Shown: positions 21,796-25,391 of the stretch, piece after piece
Numbering within the stretch: position 1 is the stretch's first letter
Layout: every line of letters begins with the position of its first letter
DNA from: CAZKYX01 sp964557125
GTDB lineage: Bacteria > Patescibacteriota > Microgenomatia > Levybacterales > GWA1-39-11
Direction: 5' to 3'
Assembly (NCBI GenBank): GCA_964557125.1
Contig: CAZKYX010000017.1
Location: forward strand, 1 to 25,391
DNA: 25,391 nucleotides
Position numbers and translations under genes: made by a program
Notes under the pieces: model-generated
Told to the model about the DNA's origin: nothing
The model's database searches: none
What the model saw: the letters and a program-made list of their open reading frames with translations, nothing else

Positions 21796-22011
21796 TTAGC
21801 ATGAACGCTTTGGTACAAATATTTCTTTAGGTTCTGGACATAAATTCACGCTCACGCGTTCTATAAGTTCTTGTTCTTGCTCTCGAGGGACAAACTTTCG
21901 TTTTTCCAGTACTATGTCAAGTACGTTGCATCCCAAGCACGAGCCCACCTTCTGCTTCAAACAAGAAGTAGCTGGTGCTGCATTAAGTTGTAATAATAAT
22001 TGTTCTTTCAT
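21796..22011 (-). CDS. Cys-rich 71-aa orphan protein under attenuator control
   Basis: Starting at ATG 22011, this encodes 71 residues: MKEQLLLQLNAAPATSCLKQ, then KVGSCLGCNVLDIVLEKRKF, then an acidic/basic helix (VPREQEQELIERVSV) and NLCPEPKEIFVPKRSC. Five Cys include one CLGC pair. I chose this ATG because AAAGGATGTGA precedes it and because the longer open frame to 22209 only translates a structured RNA leader with a terminator. Transcription starts at about 22268 and has to pass the attenuator at 22136-22268. The family is unknown to me. Shared Cys content with the next gene suggests a metal-binding or redox pair, but that is inference. Confidence 0.72.
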   Translation of the reverse strand: MKEQLLLQLNAAPATSCLKQKVGSCLGCNVLDIVLEKRKFVPREQEQELIERVSVNLCPEPKEIFVPKRSC

Positions 22012-22045
22012 TCTGTAATCACATCCTTTCGCGCCATAAGAACTT

Positions 22046-22060
22046 TCCTGCAACGCAGGA
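22046..22060 (-). promoter_or_regulatory. Leader hairpin 2 of the Cys-rich operon
   Basis: A perfect stem TCCTGC-N3-GCAGGA lies in the RNA leader, 35 nt before the 71-aa gene. No U-tract follows. It may act on mRNA stability or access to the Shine-Dalgarno site. Confidence 0.5.
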
Positions 22061-22100
22061 CTGCGCCCCTGAGGGAAGCTCTTTTGTTCCTTCAATTCCT

Positions 22101-22117
22101 CCCCACTTACAGTGGGG
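22101..22117 (-). promoter_or_regulatory. Leader hairpin 1 of the Cys-rich operon
   Basis: A perfect 7-bp stem CCCCACT-N3-AGTGGGG lies downstream of the attenuator terminator. It is GC-rich but is followed by AGGAATTG, not by U's, so it is not a terminator. Confidence 0.55.
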
Positions 22118-22135
22118 TTTCCTTGAAGAGCCAAT

Positions 22136-22180
22136 AAAAAACCTCCGCTGTGAACTCTTTGTTGAGTTCTTGCGAAGGTT
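22136..22180 (-). terminator. Attenuator terminator of the Cys-rich operon
   Basis: On the minus strand AACCTTCGC (22180-22172) pairs with GCGGAGGTT (22148-22140), with an inner stem GAACTC/GAGTTC, followed by TTTT and ATT. Terminating here would stop RNA polymerase about 125 nt before the 71-aa gene. Confidence 0.85.
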
Positions 22181-22268
22181 CGTTTCTGTCTCTTTACCTC
22201 AAAAACCAAACCTCCGCTACGCGAAGGTGTAAATAAACCACATGTGTCTTTGAGCTAAATTCAACATT
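22172..22268 (-). promoter_or_regulatory. Ribosome-mediated attenuator leader (copy 2)
   Basis: RNA from +1 at 22268 contains a leader ORF and four strands. Strand 1 CCTTCGC (22227-22221) lies in the last codons of the leader ORF. Strand 2 GCGGAGGTT (22217-22209) starts within its stop codon. Strand 3 AACCTTCGC (22180-22172) and strand 4 (22148-22140) form the terminator. Pairing 1:2 is 7 bp with a 3-nt loop; 2:3 is a 9-bp antiterminator (one G·U) that excludes 3:4. A ribosome paused about codons 9-12 would mask strand 1 and favour 2:3. Confidence 0.75.
22217..22267 (-). CDS. Leader peptide MLNLAQRHMWFIYTFA
   Basis: A 16-codon ORF begins one base after the predicted transcript start of a TTGACA-N17-TACAAT promoter and ends in TAG. 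Its last codons form attenuator strand 1 and its stop overlaps strand 2, the placement of a true regulatory leader peptide. Codons 10-15 are aromatic-rich (Trp, Phe, Tyr, Phe), so pausing could report charged aromatic tRNAs, or the nascent chain could sense a ribosome-binding drug. There is no Shine-Dalgarno site; translation would be leaderless. The first six codons lie in the 55-bp repeat that flanks the N gap. Confidence 0.65.
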   Translation of the reverse strand: MLNLAQRHMWFIYTFA

Positions 22269-22305
22269 TGAATAATTGTAATAACTTCAAGCTATTTTGT
22301 CAAAT
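22251..22305. repeat. 55-bp direct repeat, copy A (next to gap)
   Basis: Identical to 22406-22460. It ends exactly at the first N. It contains the complete promoter and the first codons of the leader peptide. Confidence 0.97.
22268..22303 (-). promoter_or_regulatory. Promoter of the attenuated Cys-rich operon
   Basis: On the minus strand: perfect TTGACA (22303-22298), a 17-bp spacer and TACAAT (22280-22275). The predicted +1 is at 22268, one base before the leader peptide ATG. Confidence 0.85.
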
Positions 22306-22405
22306 NNNNNNNNNNNNNNNNNNNNNNNNNNNNNNNNNNNNNNNNNNNNNNNNNNNNNNNNNNNNNNNNNNNNNNNNNNNNNNNNNNNNNNNNNNNNNNN
22401 NNNNN
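22306..22405. other. Assembly gap of 100 Ns
   Basis: Exactly 100 undetermined bases, bounded on both sides by the same 55-bp sequence. The round number suggests a placeholder and not a measured gap. Confidence 0.99.
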
Positions 22406-22460
22406 TGAGCTAAATTCAACATTTGAATAATTGTAATAACTTCAAGCTATTTTGTCAAAT
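22406..22460. repeat. 55-bp direct repeat, copy B (next to gap)
   Basis: Begins at the first base after the Ns and is identical to 22251-22305, including the promoter (TTGACA at 22458-22453, TACAAT at 22435-22430) and the leader-peptide ATG (22422). It may be an assembly overlap or a genuine second promoter. Confidence 0.97.
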
Positions 22461-22544
22461 AAGGATTTACCCCTATTTGTCGAGCATTTTGCAAGCGAGA
22501 AGCTTGGCTGTAGGTAGTTCTCGACTTCACTCGAACAATAATAT
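22461..22544. other. Intergenic stretch between copy B and the 68-aa gene
   Basis: About 84 bp without an ORF. On the minus strand, after the 68-aa stop, there is an imperfect hairpin (GTTCGA…TCGAGAAC) and a small perfect one (CAAGC-TTCTC-GCTTG). Neither has a U-tract, so I do not call a terminator. Confidence 0.5.
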
Positions 22545-22751
22545 TTATTTATTTGCGTCGTAGTATTGCCCTTCTGCCATCGAAAATCCAACACGTGCTG
22601 CTTCTCTAAATGTTGCAGTAACGCGTGGGTCCTCATCAACGGTATCAAATATTGTTTCGGCTTGAGCTTTTCTAGCCTGATATGCTTTTATACTTTCTTC
22701 TATTAATTCTTTTTCTAATTCGCGGTATCCACCGCCATTTTTTTCATTCAT
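22545..22751 (-). CDS. 68-aa helical orphan protein under attenuator control
   Basis: A 68-aa acidic, probably all-helical protein: MNEKNGGGYRELEKELIEES, IKAYQARKAQAETIFDTV, then DEDPRVTATFREAARVGFSMAEGQYYDANK. It has no Cys, no TM helix and no signal peptide, and I recognise no family. A Shine-Dalgarno-like AAAGGTGGTGA lies 7 nt before the ATG, the same style as the two Cys-rich genes. Its transcript starts at about 22956 and must pass an attenuator (terminator at 22834-22864), so the gene is OFF unless the leader ribosome pauses. A heptamer array separates terminator and Shine-Dalgarno site. Confidence 0.75.
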   Translation of the reverse strand: MNEKNGGGYRELEKELIEESIKAYQARKAQAETIFDTVDEDPRVTATFREAARVGFSMAEGQYYDANK

Positions 22752-22772
22752 AATTGTTCACCACCTTTCTTA

Positions 22773-22800
22773 AATTCGAAATCCGAAATACGAAATTCGA
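22773..22800. repeat. Heptamer array (AATNCGA)4
   Basis: Four units in register: AATTCGA, AATCCGA, AATACGA, AATTCGA. It lies in the leader of the 68-aa gene, between the attenuator terminator and the Shine-Dalgarno sequence. Confidence 0.8.
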
Positions 22801-22833
22801 AACAAATTTCAATGTCTAAAATCTCAAAATTCC

Positions 22834-22864
22834 ACAAAAAAACCTCCCCTTTTTGTGGGAGGTT
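22834..22864 (-). terminator. Attenuator terminator of the 68-aa gene
   Basis: On the minus strand AACCTCCC (22864-22857) pairs with GGGAGGTT (22848-22841), and the transcript continues into an unbroken run of T's (nine counting the two at the stem end). It stands about 90 nt before the coding start. Confidence 0.9.
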
Positions 22865-22956
22865 CTAGTTTTTGAGTCTTATTCTATTCTTTCTCCCACA
22901 CTACTCAGACTCCAAGAAGGAGACCGACGGTAATGTGGAGAATGTTTTTATTCATT
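22854..22956 (-). promoter_or_regulatory. Ribosome-mediated attenuator leader (copy 1)
   Basis: RNA from +1 at 22956 shows four strands. Strand 1 CTCCACATTAC (22940-22930) is inside the leader ORF. Strand 2 GTAGTGTGGGAG (22904-22893) starts directly after its stop codon. Strand 3 CTCCCACA (22861-22854) and AACCTCCC share bases. Strand 4 closes the terminator. Pairing 1:2 is 11 bp with one bulge and one G·U; 2:3 is a perfect 8-bp antiterminator that removes the 5' arm of the terminator. A ribosome paused over codons 4-9 would free strand 2 and switch the gene on. Confidence 0.8.
22905..22955 (-). CDS. Leader peptide MNKNILHITVGLLLGV
   Basis: A 16-codon ORF begins one base after the predicted transcript start and ends in TGA. 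Codons 6-9 (Leu-His-Ile-Thr) form attenuator strand 1, and strand 2 begins at the base after the stop. The peptide is hydrophobic with a Leu-Leu-Leu run near its end. There is no Shine-Dalgarno site, so it would be read as a leaderless ORF. Its size and geometry match the second leader, but its sequence does not, which argues for conserved regulatory logic and not recent duplication. Confidence 0.68.
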   Translation of the reverse strand: MNKNILHITVGLLLGV

Positions 22957-22990
22957 AGAACCATTTTAACAAAATGGAATTATGTGTCAA
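22956..22990 (-). promoter_or_regulatory. Promoter with operator-like palindrome (68-aa gene)
   Basis: On the minus strand: perfect TTGACA (22990-22985), a 16-bp spacer and TAAAAT (22968-22963), +1 at 22956. A perfect inverted repeat CCATTTT-N3-AAAATGG (22961-22977) covers the -10 box and the adjoining spacer, a position where a bound repressor would block RNA polymerase. Confidence 0.8.
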
Positions 22991-23004
22991 GAGGATTCTA
23001 ATTT

Positions 23005-23039
23005 CTACAACCTACAACCTACAACCTAAAACCTGTAAC
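23005..23039. repeat. Heptamer array (CTACAAC-like)
   Basis: Five units in register: CTACAAC three times, CTAAAAC, CTGTAAC. It is the complement of the TAGGTTG family found at 16461 and 18398. It lies just after the stop of the DUF5660-like gene. Confidence 0.85.
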
Positions 23040-23044
23040 CTAGC

Positions 23045-23740
23045 TTATCCTGTCTGGGTGGCAACGCCTCTGTCATGGTGGAGGGTAAAGCTTGTTCCGT
23101 GTTTTTTGGACATTCCTTTGTATGAACGCTCTGCTTTCCTATTTTGGAAAACACCAGCATAACCCTGTACGTCTTGTACTTTAGAACGAGCTTCACGTAC
23201 CAGCATGAATAGCATTTCTACAAAAGTAAGGTCTTGCTTGCCTGCATCTTCTGGAATCTTGTCCAAATCGACGTCCTTTACTATTACTTCTGTTTCTTTT
23301 ACTTCCTCTTTTAGCTTCTTAATTTCCATAAGAACAACTTCAATTTGTTGTGCTCTTTGGGCTTCTTCTCTTTGTTCTGGTGTTGAGTCAGGGTTGGTGA
23401 TGGTTTCTGCATACTGCATGAATTCTCGAGTAAGTTGGGGAGCTCCTTCCGATTTTTTTTCCTCATGCTCTGTCTTTTTGGCACCCAATGAATGTTCTTC
23501 TCCAGCCTTCAGCTCAGTGCCTATAACTTGAGTAAGAGCGACATTAAATTCTGTTTTTGATTCTTGTGCCAACCCTTTTCCAAGAGTATTGATGCCTTTT
23601 GTAACAGCATCTGGGGAGATGATACTTTTTGGTGCAGACTTTGCGCTTTCGAAAATATCTGCAATCATAGCACTTACAGCTGAACGACTACGCTCTTCAC
23701 TGTTGGTGCTAAATTTGGGGGCACTGCCTTGCCTTTTCAT
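23045..23740 (-). CDS. DUF5660-like CPR protein
   Basis: A 231-aa soluble protein. The N-terminal third is Ser/Ala-rich and probably disordered. A coiled coil follows (REEAQRAQQIEVVLMEIKKLKEEVKETEVIVKDV). The C terminus has LTFVEMLFMLVREARSKVQDVQGYAGVFQNRKAERSYKGM and ends KKHGTSFTLHHDRGVATQTG; this 'KHGTSF…ATQTG' ending is what I recall for DUF5660 in CPR genomes (memory, not a search). Function is unknown. I start it at ATG 23740, not at an upstream frame (23779), because a strong promoter places +1 exactly there. It lies downstream of tig on the same strand. Confidence 0.72.
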   Translation of the reverse strand: MKRQGSAPKFSTNSEERSRSAVSAMIADIFESAKSAPKSIISPDAVTKGINTLGKGLAQESKTEFNVALTQVIGTELKAGEEHSLGAKKTEHEEKKSEGAPQLTREFMQYAETITNPDSTPEQREEAQRAQQIEVVLMEIKKLKEEVKETEVIVKDVDLDKIPEDAGKQDLTFVEMLFMLVREARSKVQDVQGYAGVFQNRKAERSYKGMSKKHGTSFTLHHDRGVATQTG

Positions 23741-23775
23741 GCCACCATTATACCTCTTTTTAGGGGTAATTTCAA
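23740..23775 (-). promoter_or_regulatory. Leaderless promoter of the DUF5660-like gene
   Basis: On the minus strand: TTGAAA (23775-23770), a 17-bp spacer and TATAAT (23752-23747). The predicted +1 is the A of the ATG at 23740. Confidence 0.82.
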
Positions 23776-23796
23776 CCAAATTTGGGAATTTTTACG

Positions 23797-24654
23797 TTAG
23801 ATTTTTGTAAGAAAATCGAGGGTTTTTTGCTGTCTTATGATGCCTGCGACGAGATAAGGGTTTTGGAGTAGATCTTTTCGCTGTTTTTCGTCCTCAATTG
23901 TTGCCATAGCCTTTTCAACATCCTCTTTTTCAACTGAAATTTTCTCTTCATCAGCTACTTTTCTCAAGAAAAACTCTAATTTGAGGTCACGTTCTGCTTT
24001 TTCTTTATATTCTTCTCTAAGTTGTTCTGGATTTTTCTGTCTTGTTCTAAGATATTGTTCAAGCGTCAATCCAAGCTGTTTGAGCTCATCTAGGAGCTGT
24101 GAAAGGAGTCTTGAAACTTCAGATTCGACCAGTACATCTGGGATTTTAACACTCACCTGCCCCATTGCAGCCTCAACAATTTGGTCAATGGTTGGTTTTG
24201 TAGTCTCTTCTTTGCCTTGGACTGCAATTTTGCTTGCGGAGGTTACTTTTTGGATTTCAGCCTTGTAATTACCAAGTGAAATTGCTGGTTCTTCTGCTGT
24301 TTCGGCCATAAATACGATATCTGTTCCGTCTTCAAAAACCTCAATATGAACACGAGGAGAGATAATTGGGCGCAAATTGTTCTTCACAATTGCGTCATTG
24401 TATGCTTTTCCAACAACTTTTTTTAAGACCTCTTCTTTTACAAGCTCTGGAGAAAGTTTTGCTTTTGCAAGGTGTGCGGGTGCTTGACCCTTTCGAAATC
24501 CGGGAAGCTCGACACTTTTAATAAGTTCTTCTTCGATACCTACTTTTGCTTTATCAGCCTCATGCCAAGGGATAATGATGGTTAGCTCAATGGTTCCGTC
24601 TTCTTTGCGGCGCATTCCTTCCATTGGCTTTTCAACTGATTTTGTATTGTCCAT
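23797..24654 (-). CDS. tig: Trigger factor lacking the PPIase domain
   Basis: A 285-aa ribosome-associated chaperone; the classical form has about 430 residues. The N-terminal ribosome-binding domain is clear: IPWHEADKAKVGIEEELIKSVELPGFRKGQAPAHLAKAKL, with the signature GFRKGQAP (family GFRxGKxP) that contacts uL23. It continues as in the family (SPELVKEEVLKKVVGKAYNDAI, then LRPIISPRV). The FKBP-like PPIase domain is absent: the chain passes directly into the helical C-terminal domain (VKIPDVLVESEVSRLLSQLLDELKQLGLTLEQYLRTR). It therefore should hold nascent chains without prolyl isomerase activity. A strong promoter starts the mRNA 2 nt before the ATG. Confidence 0.9.
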   Translation of the reverse strand: MDNTKSVEKPMEGMRRKEDGTIELTIIIPWHEADKAKVGIEEELIKSVELPGFRKGQAPAHLAKAKLSPELVKEEVLKKVVGKAYNDAIVKNNLRPIISPRVHIEVFEDGTDIVFMAETAEEPAISLGNYKAEIQKVTSASKIAVQGKEETTKPTIDQIVEAAMGQVSVKIPDVLVESEVSRLLSQLLDELKQLGLTLEQYLRTRQKNPEQLREEYKEKAERDLKLEFFLRKVADEEKISVEKEDVEKAMATIEDEKQRKDLLQNPYLVAGIIRQQKTLDFLTKI

Positions 24655-24655
24655 G

Positions 24656-24691
24656 ACTAGGTATTATACGGGAGTTTGGGTTCAAATGCAA
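24656..24691 (-). promoter_or_regulatory. Near-leaderless promoter of tig
   Basis: On the minus strand: TTGCAT (24691-24686), a 17-bp spacer and TATAAT (24668-24663). The predicted +1 at 24656 leaves a 2-nt leader. Confidence 0.78.
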
Positions 24692-24702
24692 TAGATGTGT
24701 GT

Positions 24703-25391
24703 CTAAACGAGCTGACGATTATTGATAGTGGCAATAAGCGATTCTTTTAAGGGGACTTGTTTATGTAACAAAAACCATTCACTTACTTCATCGTTTCCGA
24801 CTGCAACTTCTAATTTCATGGAAGGTTTTGGGTCAAAGGATGAGAATGAATTCGTTTTTTCTAATTTGATATCAAGATCAGTTAAGTCAGCCGAAAGTAG
24901 CTTATGTATGTATTCAATTTGTCCGCGGTGAAAACCACCGTTTAATTTTGCTACGTACCCGTCAGTTGAAAAATTCAAAGCTCCATTCTTGTTGCTACCA
25001 AAATGATCCCAAGGATCCTGCGTTTTATTTGGGCTTAGGTCAAGGTTTTCTGCGGTTAAAACCCCAAGACCCACAGACGAATATGTCACAAGATTGTCTA
25101 GGCTTGAGTCTCTCATGTTGTGAAATCCGGGATTTTTTTCGACTCTATTCTCTACTCGGAGCACTAATTCCCCTCTTTTGCCTTTCAGGCGTTCTTGAAG
25201 CTCTCGATATCTCTCTTCATATTTTTCAGCATCAAATCCATGCCTTATTATCAGGATGTCTTTTAGCTTATCTCCCGTTGACGCGTCACCTTCTTGGATT
25301 GCATTTTTGAAGCGGTTCATTGAAGCATTTGCTTGATTCATCCATTCTTGTGCGATTTCGTTCAAGGCTGTAGCATTTTTGTGTTGTTCTT
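24703..25391 (-). CDS. Unidentified protein, 5' end outside window
   Basis: The frame is open from the window edge (25391) to the stop at 24703; an internal TTG at 25365 is not needed as a start because codons continue upstream without a stop. The visible 228 or so residues are soluble and charged: a helical N-terminal part (EWMNQANASMNRFKNAIQE), a coiled region (EKYEERYRELQERLKGKRGELVLRVENRVE), then a mixed α/β part with LNGGFHRGQIEYIHKLLSADLTDLDIKLE. I recognise no family. The last residues INNRQLV are followed by the tig promoter region, so tig may be transcribed both from its own promoter and by read-through. Confidence 0.7.
   Translation of the reverse strand, partial: EQHKNATALNEIAQEWMNQANASMNRFKNAIQEGDASTGDKLKDILIIRHGFDAEKYEERYRELQERLKGKRGELVLRVENRVEKNPGFHNMRDSSLDNLVTYSSVGLGVLTAENLDLSPNKTQDPWDHFGSNKNGALNFSTDGYVAKLNGGFHRGQIEYIHKLLSADLTDLDIKLEKTNSFSSFDPKPSMKLEVAVGNDEVSEWFLLHKQVPLKESLIATINNRQLV

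Noticed and set aside
21796..22209. A 137-codon open frame extending the 71-aa gene upstream to 22209
   Set aside because: The extra 66 codons run through the attenuator terminator and leader hairpins; a good Shine-Dalgarno site precedes the internal ATG at 22011.
22012..22220. Possible IS200/IS605 right end or guide-RNA-like element, because of consecutive GC hairpins
   Set aside because: No transposase or TnpB-like gene is in reach, and the strand order with leader ORF and U-tract is fully explained by attenuation.

Overview
The window looks like a chromosomal segment of an ultra-small Patescibacteria/CPR bacterium, possibly Microgenomates-like. The evidence is AT-rich DNA, very compact genes, and trimmed core proteins: a threonyl-tRNA synthetase without editing domains, a trigger factor without a PPIase domain, and a PheT without its N-terminal OB domain. 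There are also families I associate with CPR genomes (DUF5660-like, DUF5665-like) and a type IV pilus cluster. TGA is used as a stop (for example in the ATGA overlaps at 1772 and 3327), so the code is standard. I could not run any search, so the taxon is an inference.

Layout. 1-5562 (+): a type IV pilus cluster with five pilin-like proteins (the first cut by the window edge), a PilX-like protein and pilM-pilN-pilO-like genes. 5569-10432 (-): a translation/RNA/repair block, which in transcription order is a 34-aa membrane protein, recG, rpmF, nusB, rnc, rpsP, khpA, trmD. 10517-11698 (-): tyrS, divergent from mrcA (class A PBP, 11784-14126, +). 14179-14400 (-): a NUDIX remnant. 14506-17971 (-): NUDIX-pheS-pheT. 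17980-21315 (-): HD protein, DUF5665-like, thrS, infC, rpmI, rplT, closed by a strong terminator. 21452-21525 (+): tRNA-Val(GAC), preceded by a tRNA-like fragment. 21546-22956 (-): an accessory island of three small orphan proteins. 23045-25391 (-): a DUF5660-like protein, trigger factor, and an unidentified gene running off the window.

The most interesting part is the accessory island, which is interrupted by 100 Ns. Each of its two transcription units starts at a good sigma-70-type promoter. The transcript begins one base before a 16-codon leader ORF and then passes through four mutually exclusive RNA strands ending in an intrinsic terminator. This is the full logic of ribosome-mediated transcription attenuation, present twice with unrelated leader peptides (MNKNILHITVGLLLGV and MLNLAQRHMWFIYTFA). 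The controlled genes encode a 68-aa helical protein and two Cys-rich proteins (71 and 74 aa), each with a strong Shine-Dalgarno site.

Two genome-wide habits also stand out. First, -10 boxes sit 12-15 nt before many start codons, which predicts widespread leaderless mRNAs. Second, many intergenic gaps carry degenerate tandem heptamers: the unit sequence changes from gap to gap but the period is always 7. A related repeat with hairpins is inserted in frame in recG, and a two-hairpin version precedes both pheT and rplT.
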